Below are positions 27,854-37,600 of a DNA stretch of 64,000 nucleotides, piece after piece. The first letter of the stretch is position 1. Every line of letters starts with the position of its first letter. Source of the stretch: an uncultured Alphaproteobacteria bacterium (GTDB lineage Bacteria > Pseudomonadota > Alphaproteobacteria > Micavibrionales > UBA1664); assembly GCA_943789475.1 (NCBI GenBank), contig CALSUG010000003.1, positions 62,001-126,000 of the forward strand. The letters are read 5' to 3'. The notes under the pieces were generated by a model. The model made no database searches and was not told the DNA's origin. It was given only the letters and a program-made list of their open reading frames with translations. The position numbers and the translations under genes were made by a program.

Positions 27854-28935
27854 TTAATCCCCTAAACAAATTCCAAGACTACGCGCAGTATGAACCAACG
27901 TTCCATCGACATTCACATCCTGATACGTTGCAATCGCATCTTCAATTGCAACATCAACAACCTTACGATTTTGCCACGCAACCATACGTCCAAATTGACC
28001 TTCCTTAATCAAATCAACCGCACGCACACCAAATGCCGATGCAATCATACGATCATGATATGTTGGTTGCGCACCGCGTTGAATATGTCCTAAAACTGTT
28101 ACACGTGTTTCCGATCCTGTAACTTGTGCAATTTTTTCACCTAAATAATCACCAATACCACCAAGGCGTTTTTGACCATCTGCAAATGTTTTTTGCAATG
28201 GTTCGCCATTTTCATCCTTTACCGCCTCGGACACAACGACAAGGGCAAAAATTACGCCCTTTATCTTTTACATTTTGGATTTTTTCCGCGATTGATTCTA
28301 ATGTATATGGGATTTCAGGGATAAGAATAACATCCGCACCACCCGCAATACCCGCATTTAACGCAATATGACCTGCGTCACGGCCCATCACCTCTAACAC
28401 CATGACACGATCATGCGATGCCGCCGTTGGTTGCAAACGATCCAACGCCTCGGTTGCAATCGTTACCGCGGGTATCAAAACCAACGGATACTTCCGTACA
28501 ACCCAAATCATTATCGATTGTTTTGGGAACACCCACCATTGTTGAAACCACCACGTTCGGCCAATTTTTTCAAAATTGCAAATGATCCATCGCCACCAAT
28601 ACCAATGATCGCATCAAGACCTAATGTCTCGATCCCTTTTAAAATATCACCGCTAATGTCTTTTGTTTGTGCCGTCATCCATAGGATATGCAAAGGGATT
28701 CCCCTTGTTCATCGTTCCTAAAATCGTACCGCCAAGACGTAAAACCGTACCATCAAATTCGGTTGCACTTAATTTCCGCACATCGGGTGGATCGGACAAC
28801 AAACCATGTGTTCCATTAAGGATGCCATAAACTTCCCATCCTAGTTGATCTTGCATAATGCGTGACCGATCGTATAACGGCATTTAGCCCTGCACAATCA
28901 CCACCACTGGTTAATATTCCGATTTTTTTGCTCAT
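27854..28935 (-). pseudogene. pfkA: 6-phosphofructokinase, broken by five +1 insertions
   Basis: Phosphofructokinase makes fructose 1,6-bisphosphate in glycolysis. Fragments in three frames join into 358 residues: KKIGILTSGGDCAGLNAVIR, GWEVYGILNGTHGLL, LDAIIGIGGDGS, VGVPKTIDNDLG, VMVLEVMGRDAGHIAL and VTVLGHIQRGAQPTYHDR. Shifts map near 28851, to TTTT 28661-28664, near 28541, to GGG 28470-28472 and to AAAAA 28247-28251; deleting one base at each restores the frame. The residue equivalent to E. coli 104 is Gly, suggesting ATP use, while the 124 equivalent is Lys (VPKTIDND), a mixed type. The pattern points to sequencing insertions rather than loss of the gene. With pgi at 59-60 kb it suggests a working upper glycolysis. 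Confidence 0.85.
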
Positions 28936-29037
28936 ATCGTATAGTACACAAAGAAATAGCTTAAAAAAGGGGCTTTTTTCTGTTATCTTCCCATAAATTA
29001 ACAGTTATTTTAAATAGAATGCGATAGAATAAAAACT

Positions 29038-29245
29038 ATGGATAGTGAATACGAAGAAGAATTATTGGCAAAACTCGCCGAAATGCGTGAAGAACATAGC
29101 GATCTTGACCAAGTTATTTCAAAATTAATGGTCACACCACCTGTTGATTTTATTCAATTACAACGCCTTAAAAAAAGAAAATTATCGTCTCAAAGATGAA
29201 ATTCGAAAAATTGAGAGTAGTTTGATTCCCGATATTATCGCTTAA
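29038..29245 (+). pseudogene. YdcH/DUF465 family small protein, one frameshift
   Basis: A short coiled-coil protein of unknown function. It opens MDSEYEEELLAKLAEMREEH and continues VDFIQLQRLKK, then needs one base removed (in the seven-A run at about 29170 or the next few bases) to reach RLKDEIRKIESSLIPDIIA and a stop, giving 68 residues. H-x-x-L-D and LKK...LKDEI are the family hallmarks. It is convergent with the SemiSWEET gene, 8 bases apart. The gene is too short and broken to be obvious in a simple frame scan. Confidence 0.65.
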
Positions 29246-29253
29246 CAAAATAA

Positions 29254-29555
29254 TCATTGCGATGATATATTTAAACAATCTTGCATCTTCATTTCATTTT
29301 TAACTTTTATAAAAATGATTGGGGCTATCATCGCCATCAAACATATGCCAGAAAAAACTAACGCCATACTATCATAGGCAAGACCATTAATTAACCACCC
29401 TAAATTTCCCAAAAAAGATAGAGTTAATGTCATTAAAGATAACCCCTCGGTACTCCGCGTTCTAACTGTTTTAATAAGTTGAGGCAACATACTACACGTT
29501 GCAATAATTGAAGCAAAAAATCCCCGCAAAATCACCAATAGTAATCATTATCCAT
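29254..29555 (-). pseudogene. SemiSWEET (PQ-loop/MtN3-type) transporter, two frameshifts near the start
   Basis: A three-helix half-SWEET protein; homologues form dimers that carry sugars across the inner membrane. The body is open: CSMLPQLIKTVRTRSTEGLS (the PQ motif), then SFLGNLGWLINGLAYDSMALV and IAPIIFIKVKNEM. The N-terminus needs two single bases removed (near 29543 and 29521) to start at an ATG and read DNDTIGDFAGIFASIIATC, giving 99 residues, a normal size. The proline-glutamine pair and conserved Asn (GNLGWLINGL) are intact. Substrate unknown. Confidence 0.75.
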
Positions 29556-29957
29556 AGTCAAAATTATAATCGATACTTTTTAATTTTTGATTAAAGCATA
29601 TAGCAGATAAGAAAAATTCACACGAATGAACAATGATCGGATATAATATTTTGATCAACGCCATAATTGCGGCATTGTGAGGAGAAGATGACGATTATAT
29701 TTTTAAAATCGTCAAACGAACTAAGTAATTCCAATTTAATTGATTAAAACCAATATGTTATATTTACATTATTGTGAATATACGTTGGTAAAACATAAAA
29801 ATCTAAATCGGCTAAGTCATTTCACCCTTAACCTATTGAAATATATAAAAACGCATCAATTGAATCAAACCATTTTAAGTCTAATTTCGACTACCCTTGT
29901 CACCCCATGTCGAACACCATAAAATAATCAACGTTAAATTATTAAAAGGGAAATATA
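29556..29957 (+). other. Gene-free AT-rich stretch upstream of fumC
   Basis: No convincing gene on either strand. A TATAAT hexamer (29642-29647) lacks a -35 partner. A purine-rich GAGGAG lies close to an ATG (29688) that opens only a 19-codon frame beginning MTIIFLKSSN; because this region contains spurious insertions, a longer small gene could be hidden. The fumC promoter is presumably here but no consensus pair was found. Confidence 0.4.
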
Positions 29958-31359
29958 ATGACAAGAACACGTATCGAAACAGACTCACTTGGGTAAAATG
30001 AAGGTGCCTGCAAAAAAATATTGGGGCGCACAAACACAAAGGTCATTAGAAAATTTTAAAATTGGTGGCGAACAACAACCCCTACCCCTTATTCGCGCAC
30101 TTGGTATTGTTAAAAAGGCCGCGGCACAGGCCAATATGGATATGAAATCCCTCCCTAAAAAATTGGGAAAAGAAATTGTGGCGGCCGCCGATGAAGTCAT
30201 CGATGGTACATTGGTTGACCATTTTCCACTTGTCGTATGGCAAACGGGTTCAGGCACACAATCAAACATGAATACAAACGAAGTCATCGCCAACCGCGCC
30301 ATCGAAATGATGGGGGGAAAGATTGGATCAAAAGATCCCGTACACCCAAACGATCACGTAAACATGGGACAATCATCCAACGATACATTCCCAACCGCGA
30401 TGCATATTGCGGGCGGGTGAACAGGTTCATCACGCCCTCCTCCCTGCGCTTGAAAAAATGCAAAAGGCTTTGGATGCAAAGGCAAAAGAATATAAAGATA
30501 TCGTCAAAATTGGCCCGCACACATTTACAAGACGCAACACCACTAACATTGGGACAGGAATTTTCTGGATACGCCCAACAAATGAAATATGCGGTTGAGC
30601 GTGGTAAAGGCGTGCATGCCACGCGTGATGTTGCTTTGCCCAAGGTGGAACCGCCGTTGGAACGGGGATCAATTCTAAAAAAGGATTTGATAAAAAATTT
30701 GCGGAAAAGGCGTCAAAAATAACAGGGTTAAAATTCAAAACTGCACCAAATAAATTCGAAAGCCTTGCCGCACATTGATGCCTTGGGTTGAACTGTCAGG
30801 CGCATTGAACACGATCGCCGCTAGCCTCATGAAAATTGCAAATGACATTCGCTTGCTTGGGTCTGGCCCTCGATCAGGAATTGGCGAGCTTTCCCTTCCT
30901 GCAAACGAACCGGGATCATCCATCATGCCAGGAAAGGTAAACCCAACACAATCCGAAGCAATGACACAAGTTTGTGCACAAGTGATGGGTAACCATGTGG
31001 CTGTAACAGTCGGCGGATCAAACGGTCATTTTGAATTGAATGTATTCAAACCCGTTATGATTTATAACGTCCTTCAATCTATTAGATTGATTAGCGATTA
31101 GTTGTCACAGCTTCACTGATAATTGTATCGTTGGAATCAAACCAAACATCGATCGTAATTGGACCAATTAATGAATGACAGCCTGATGCTTGTGACCGCT
31201 CTTAACCCGCATATTGGGTATGATAATGCGGCGAAAATTGCGAAAAAGGCACATGCGGATGGCACAACATTGAAGGAAGCAGGTATCGCCCTCGAACTTT
31301 TGACTGAGAAACAGTTTGATAAATGGATAAAACCAAAGGAAATGATCAAACCGAAATAG
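29958..31359 (+). pseudogene. fumC: Class II fumarate hydratase, broken by ten inserted bases
   Basis: FumC interconverts fumarate and malate in the TCA cycle. All conserved blocks are present, spread over three frames: [89 protein letters not shown], the signature [28 protein letters not shown] and [13 protein letters not shown]. The frame is restored by deleting single bases near 29995, 30412, 30510, 30608, 30637, 30774, 30785 and 31098, and two near 31152. The result is 463 residues (E. coli FumC has 467). No deletion or missing block is seen, so the organism probably has a working enzyme. A terminator follows. Confidence 0.9.
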
Positions 31360-31371
31360 AGATACAAAAAG

Positions 31372-31399
31372 CCCCGCAAAATGCGGGGTTTCTTTTTTT
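31372..31399. terminator. Rho-independent terminator between fumC and the convergent unknown gene
   Basis: CCCCGC and GCGGGG pair across a 5-base loop (AAAAT), followed on the plus strand by TTTC and seven T, and flanked on the other side by A-rich sequence, so it may act in both directions. Confidence 0.8.
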
Positions 31400-31821
31400 A
31401 TTCCATGGTGCCCATTTTTTGTCGTGATGCCGCGGCCAACATTTGCATCGTATCGATATGATTTTGTGATGCGGCCTTTTTACGCAATGGTGCGGGAAAC
31501 AGATTCTTGCCCAAATTGTGGGGCATCTTTTGATGCAAAACCACGAAGGATATCCTTGCCCAACTGGTCTTTTTTACTGGACGATAACGCCGCGTCTTGT
31601 GCTTTTTCCTCTAACATTTCTTCGTTAGATTTCAGCATACGATTAAGAACACGTTGTATGGCATATGCCGTAATACCGTTAAGGTGTGGACGTGTCATTT
31701 CCAACAACAGCTTATGATCTTCATAAAGCCATGCTGAGATCTGCCTTTTTGCATCATTCACATTGCCATTATTCATGCGCAATGCATCTTTAATACGATT
31801 TTGGGTATAATTTAAACTCAT
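31398..31821 (-). pseudogene. Uncharacterised protein next to the AAA+ ATPase, one frameshift
   Basis: No family is recognised. From MSLNYTQNRIKDALRMNNGN the protein is rich in helices and charged residues (NDAKRQISAWLYEDHKLLLE, HLNGITAYAIQRVLNRM). Near 31503 one extra T throws the frame; removing it continues LFPAPLRKKAASQNHIDTMQ and ends in RQKMGTME, 140 residues in all. It lies 43 bases downstream of the AAA+ ATPase gene on the same strand, so it could be a partner of it. No signal peptide. The stop overlaps the edge of the terminator. Confidence 0.6.
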
Positions 31822-31864
31822 AACAAATTCAGTATTGCACGAAACGCACCAAAATGGAAATTTA

Positions 31865-34032
31865 TCATTTATCACCAAATCCCAATTTAGTAGGCCCAGA
31901 TGATTGTTGAGCCGAAGCAGCAACCCTTCTATCTATAATTTGTTTGGGAGTTTGCCCTAAGAAATGAACGTTAAATGATTTTCCTGCTCTTTTAATATCA
32001 CCAATTGCCCTTGCTGGTGTGCCCTTTGGAGGTCGTGCGCCTGTATATTTTTTATACGCGGATGCCAGTTGTTTGCCGTCAATTTTACCTAATTTCATCT
32101 TTACATCCATAAAGGCACGAAACTCATCTGACATTTGAGAATTTTCCTGCTGAATTAAAATAACTGGTGCCCTATGGGTTTCCATTTCCTCCATAAAACA
32201 TTCAATCATTTTTTTACGATCACTGTCATGAGCATCTGAAAATAATTTATCAAAGTTTTTAACAACCAATATAGCATCCATTTTTGCCGCATTTGCAAAG
32301 GCAATTGACACATGGTGAACAGGATCTGTTTGTTGTGTAGGTATAATCATCACATCCATATCCTCGGATGACACATGACGCATCGTTTTTTCCGCTAAAT
32401 AGTTTGCAATTGTGCTTTTACCAACTTTACTATCTCCTTCTATCAATATTGATACTGGACGTTGATCATTAGATGCATCTGTAAAAATTTTCTCCAATAT
32501 CGGTAAAATCTAACGATGAAGATAGATAGTTGGGATTATATTGTGCTGGAACAGGATTGTTAGAATTATACCCTGTTCTAAATCCGCCAAAATTCCACCG
32601 ATGATTTTTCTTGAACCTGCTCAATGATGTCATCTATACCACCATCAAGAAGCATCGCGGCCTCACATGATTGTGCGATCACACGCGGAGGCGCATCAAA
32701 CATACGTGCTAGTTTTAACGATGCACCACGCCCCAATTTTAATTTGTTTTTCTTAATATGATGTGCCCAAATATCCTTGGAAATCAGAGTTGGCTGGGTA
32801 CCCCACACATAAAGGAAATTTAAACCTTTGTTTTACTGATCCATGAAATTTACCAATATCATTGGCAAGCCATATTGTTGGCACTGTATTTTCTTCTAAC
32901 GCTCTATTCAAAAGAATTTTACTACCTGTATCTGCTGCTTTAGTTGGAATCCTCCCCCTTAACAAGAAGATCTTCCATTTCATCCATTAAACATGCTGAA
33001 TCATTAGTATCACTAAGGAATGCCTGCGCCTGTTGAAGGCGCATCAACCGTTTTGATGAATCCATTTTTCCGCCATCATCACCATAGGTTGTGTTGCTAT
33101 CAATATCCTCGCCAATTGCATAAGCACTTAGGGCCCGCCGCCTTACAAATTGCTTTTGCCAATTCTGTTTTACCACTGCCTGCGGGACCGTAAAGAACAA
33201 CATTAACCCCTTTTATACCTTCCGCAGCCGCCTTTTTCATGACTTTTACAATTTTTCGTGCCTGAGCATCTAAATGTTGGAAATTTTTTTCAATTGTTAG
33301 GGTTGCCTTTACTGGTGTACCCACAATTTCTTCAACAAGCCGCGTTTCATCGAATTCAGATTCAAGTAATAACTCCTTAATTCTCGGATCAATGATGGGA
33401 AAGGCAAAACCATTATTTACCCCCTCATCGTAATCTAGCAGGCCATACTCGGTAAGCTTTCCACTTGGCGATATTATTTTTGCAATTTCTTTATAATCAC
33501 TATCACGACCTAAACCTAAGGCAATAAATGCAAAAAAACGTTCCGGAGACGATTTTAACAAATCTGTAATGAAGTTAAAGAATGATGGATCAACAGCTGA
33601 AATTGAATGAATATAGACAAGACACTCAACCTCCAAATCACTTAGATTTAACCTTGTTGCCAGTTTTTCTACATTTTTTGCGAATGTATTTTTAGGCGGG
33701 TTGTCGAATTTTACCTGAGCTTCTGCAAAGGTAATAATAGAATCCCAATCTTTTTGACTCACTTTACCTCGTGAAGATCCTGTTGGATATTGACTAACAT
33801 AGTTATCTTTTGCATCCTTTTTTTGAGTAGCAGGAAACTCCATTCCCGCCAATTCCATTATATCTCTGAAATTGTTTTCAAAACCTGAGGCTATTTCATA
33901 AGCTAGTTTTGAATTTCTAGGCACGCTCTTAACCACATTGTTAACAAGACGGTTAACCAACCATTCAGAATAACTATCATCCTCTTCTAAGATTGCCTGA
34001 ACTGCGCTTTTTTCTCTTAATTTTGAAACCAT
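31865..34032 (-). pseudogene. Two-domain AAA+ ATPase (NSF-like layout), broken by five +1 insertions
   Basis: Reassembly gives 720 residues. Residues 1-250 form an N-terminal helical domain (begins MVSKLREKSAVQAILEEDD). The first AAA+ domain has Walker A GPAGSGKTELAK, Walker B ACLMDEMEDLL, a sensor-1-like TIWLAND, and a lid region RVIAQSCEAAMLL. The second has Walker A IEGDSKVGKSTIANYLAEK, but its Walker B region (AILVVKNFDKLF) lacks the usual DE, suggesting weak or no hydrolysis. Shifts lie near 33134 (CCC), 32950, 32780, 32592 (TTTT) and 32493; one deletion at each restores the frame. Substrate unknown. A remodelling ATPase of COG0464 type is the best guess. Confidence 0.75.
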
Positions 34033-34122
34033 ATTTCTCCCTGCCCTGATCTACATTTTTTATGAATATAATATTCGTAGCAAGGTAAAACCATAAACGC
34101 AATAAAATTATGGAATTAGTCA

Positions 34123-34150
34123 CAATTGTTATTTAAAATAATAACAATTG
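34123..34150. repeat. Perfect 11-bp inverted repeat overlapping a -35 box (possible operator)
   Basis: CAATTGTTATT and AATAACAATTG are exact reverse complements separated by 6 bases. The right arm runs into the TTGACA of the promoter that follows, and the repeat lies between the divergent AAA+ ATPase gene and the unknown plus-strand gene. A repressor binding there would block the promoter. Confidence 0.6.
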
Positions 34151-34177
34151 ACATATTTTAAAATTTTCTTATATAAT
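34148..34177 (+). promoter_or_regulatory. Near-consensus sigma-70 promoter of the 137-residue unknown gene
   Basis: TTGACA and TATAAT are both perfect, with an 18-base spacer. The -10 ends 11 bases before the ATG, so the expected transcript has a leader of only a few bases. Confidence 0.75.
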
Positions 34178-34188
34178 GATAACCTATT

Positions 34189-34602
34189 ATGACTGTTACC
34201 CTTGACGATGTTTATGACCATTTACACAAACGCATACGATCCGCGTTTAATGGTGTTTCATTATCAAAACAAGGCAACCACATTGCCCTGACATCAAAAA
34301 ACAATTCAGGACAAGAAGTGCAAACAAAGATTAATTTTCACCCTGAAGTTGTAAAAAATGACAAACCAACTCAGCGTAAACAAGTAAGTGACAATGTATT
34401 CATCTATCCATCAAATCACTTTGCACGCCCTGCATCGGTAAGCATTGATATAGGCATCGCACAAATTTCAAGTCACAAAACGGCGACACGGTTCCCTATT
34501 ACACAAAATAATGATGATACACTGGACGCGGAATGGGACACAATCGCCACAGGCGCCGTACGCGATTTAAAACAAAAATTAAAGCGCAGAGATTTCTCGT
34601 AA
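34189..34602 (+). CDS. Uncharacterised 137-residue protein
   Basis: No family is recognised. The product is soluble and basic at the C-terminus (VRDLKQKLKRRDFS), starting MTVTLDDVYDHLHKRIRSAF. It has no signal peptide, membrane segment or obvious motif. It is expressed from an unusually good promoter carrying an operator-like dyad and has hardly any 5' leader. The 3' end overlaps the convergent mfd by 24 bases. A regulated single gene is the likely arrangement; the divergent AAA+ ATPase could share the control region. Confidence 0.65.
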   Translation: MTVTLDDVYDHLHKRIRSAFNGVSLSKQGNHIALTSKNNSGQEVQTKINFHPEVVKNDKPTQRKQVSDNVFIYPSNHFARPASVSIDIGIAQISSHKTATRFPITQNNDDTLDAEWDTIATGAVRDLKQKLKRRDFS

Positions 34603-37600
34603 AATTGATCGAGTACCCTTGATCCGTTGATCGGCGGACGTCCACCCACGTGGGAAAAATAATTTTTGATCTGGACGCAACTTAACAGTACCTGCCTTTG
34701 ATTGAATAAACTGCATCACACCTGTCGGATTAATAGGCGTATTATTATAAAACGTCATTAACACACCTTTTGGCCCCGCCTCGACATGGCTGATATTCAC
34801 TTGCTTGCACAGTTGTTTAATCGTGATGAGTTGAAGTAAGTTTTCAACCTCGGTCGGCAGCGCGCCAAAACGGTCAATCATTTCCGCGGCGAATGATTCA
34901 ATTTCACCCGCATCATCCAATGTCGCGATACGACGGTACAGCGACATACGCACGGACAAATCCTCAACATAATTTTCAGGGATCATAATGGATGTGCCAA
35001 GGTTAATTTCCGGTGAAAAATTTTGCTCCATCGCCTCAATATTATCATGTGTGACACCTGCACGTGCGGCGGCAACGGCTTCTTCCAACATTTGTTGGTA
35101 CAGCTCTACACCAACTTCTTTCACGTGACCCGATTGTTGCTCACCGACCAAATTACCTGCACCGCGAATATCCATGTCGTGCGATGCCAATTGGAACCCA
35201 GCGCCCAACGTGTCCAACATGCCTATGACTTCCAAACGTTTCATCGCGACATCGGATAATTTTTTATCTTGTTGATAGGTGAGGTATGCGTAGGCACGAA
35301 TTTTTGATCGACCAATGCGTCCACGAATTTGATATAGTTGCGCAAGGCCAAACATGTCCGATCGATGTACAATCATCGTATTTGCACTTGGCACATCAAT
35401 TCCCGATTCAATGATATTGGTTGCCAATAAAACATCATATTGTTTTTCGTAGAAGGCGGTCATGCGGTCTTCCAAATCACCCGGTGCCAACTGTCCATGC
35501 GCGGTGATCATTTTCACCTCGGGCACCAATTCCTTAATATGATCTTCCATTTCTTTTAAATCTTTAACACGCGGACAAACGATAAAGCTTTGCCCTCCGC
35601 GATGGTGCTCACGCAATAACGCTTCACGTATAACGACAGGATCAAACGGCATAACAAATGATCGTATCGCCAACCGATCAACAGGTGGCGTGGTGATAAG
35701 CGACATATCACGCACACCCGTGAGTGACATTTGCAATGTTCGTGGAATTGGCGTCGCGGTAAGGGTCAGGACGTGAACATCCTTTTTCAAATCCTTTAAA
35801 CGCTCCTTTTGTTTCACACCAAAACGTTGTTCTTCATCAACAATAACAACACCAAGGTGATCGAATTTTATCGCGTCTGATAACAACGCATGCGTTCCGA
35901 TAACAATATTCACCGAACCATCTTGTAATCCATCCTTGGTTAATTTTTGGTCTTTTGCACTAACCAATCGTGATAAATGTCCAATGCGTAATGGAACACC
36001 TTGAAAACGATTACAGAAATTTTCGTAATGTTGTCGTGCCAATAAAGTTGTTGGGGCGACAATCGCAACCTGCCCACCCGCCATCGCGGTAACATATGCC
36101 GCGCGGATTGCGATTTCGGTTTTACCAAAACCAACATCACCACATACCAATCGATCCATCGGTTTACCCGATTTCAAATCATCCAAAACGGATGCAATGG
36201 ACGATAATTGATCTTCGGTTTCATGGTATGGGAAACGTGCGGCAAAATCATTATAAACGGCATCATCAACCGCGAATATATCCGCCTTTTGCAATGCACG
36301 TGCGGCGGCAATATCGATTAATTTACCTGCCATTTCTAATAAATTCTTCTTAACCTTCGCACGGCGTGCCTGCCACCCTGCACCACCCAGTCTGTCCAAA
36401 TTAACAATGCTGTCCGCGTCACCATAACGTGATAAAACTTCAATATTTTCAACAGGAACAAACAATTTGTCCCCCTCGTGATAAACAATCTTTACACAAT
36501 CATGTTTAACCCCATGAACGTTCAGCGTTTCTAATCCTTCAAATCGACCAATCCCATGTTCGGTATGAACAACAAAATCACCCTCGGATAAACTGGATAC
36601 TTCACGAAGGAAAGCATCCGCCTTACGCTTGCGTGATTTTGTTTTACGCACCAATCGATCGCCAAGGATATCTTGTTCCGATACAACGACAAATCGATCA
36701 TTCACAAAACCGCGTTCCAACGGCAATGTGATGAGGGTTATTGAACCATCCTTTGCCTTTACAACCTGTTCAAAATTATCGCATATTTTTAACCCGACAA
36801 TGCCGTGCGCATCCAACAATCCCTTTAACCGTTCCCGCGCACCGTCACTATATGCATTAACAATTATTTTTTTACCAATGTGATTGTTGAAATATGTTTT
36901 AACGGCCGCGAATACATCACCATCGGGCAAGGCACGTACATCGCCAAAATCGCGCCCTTGTTTCGCATCTGTTTCATTCGCGGCAAAGGGTGAAAACATT
37001 TCCGCATTCGGCATGTCTTTTGTAAAACAACTATCAATCGGCACCGCGTGATAAATGCTTTGTGGGTTTGATTTATTTTTCTTGTTTGATTCCGCGGTTT
37101 GTTTGGCCAGTGTTTGGCGGGCTTGGTAAAAATCTTCTATTTGATCCCATGCCTCCACCATTGCCTGATCACATTGATGATCCATCGACACAATCGCATT
37201 TGGAACATAATCAAACACACTCACCATTTCTTCAAAAAACAATGATTGCCAATGTTCCGTTCCATTAATTTTACGCCCATCCGTAATCGCCTCGTACAAC
37301 GGATCAATATTATTCACCGCGCCAAATAATTCACGATAGGTTGATCGAAAACGCGAAATCGATTCCTTCGTCATTGGAATTTCGGTTGCTGGATTAAGCG
37401 ATAGCGAATTAATCACCGTTGATGATTTTTGCGTCACTGGGTCAAATTCTTTAATCGATTCAACCTCGGCTCCAAATAAATCCAACCGCACGGGTGCATC
37501 GGCCGTGGCAGGCCACAAATCAACAATACCACCACGAATGGCAAATTCACCACTATCGCGTACCGTGTCGGTACGGCTGTAACCATTTTCACTGAGGAAT

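Noticed and set aside
29958-31359. Programmed ribosomal frameshifting in fumC, pfkA and neighbours
   Set aside because: Too many events per gene, no common slippery heptamer or stimulatory structure, and all are repaired by removing a base. Sequencing insertions explain them better.
26017-34032. A decaying island or prophage remnant
   Set aside because: The broken genes are core metabolic or envelope genes with all conserved blocks intact, no transposase, integrase, tRNA or direct repeats flank the zone, and the lesions are insertions only.
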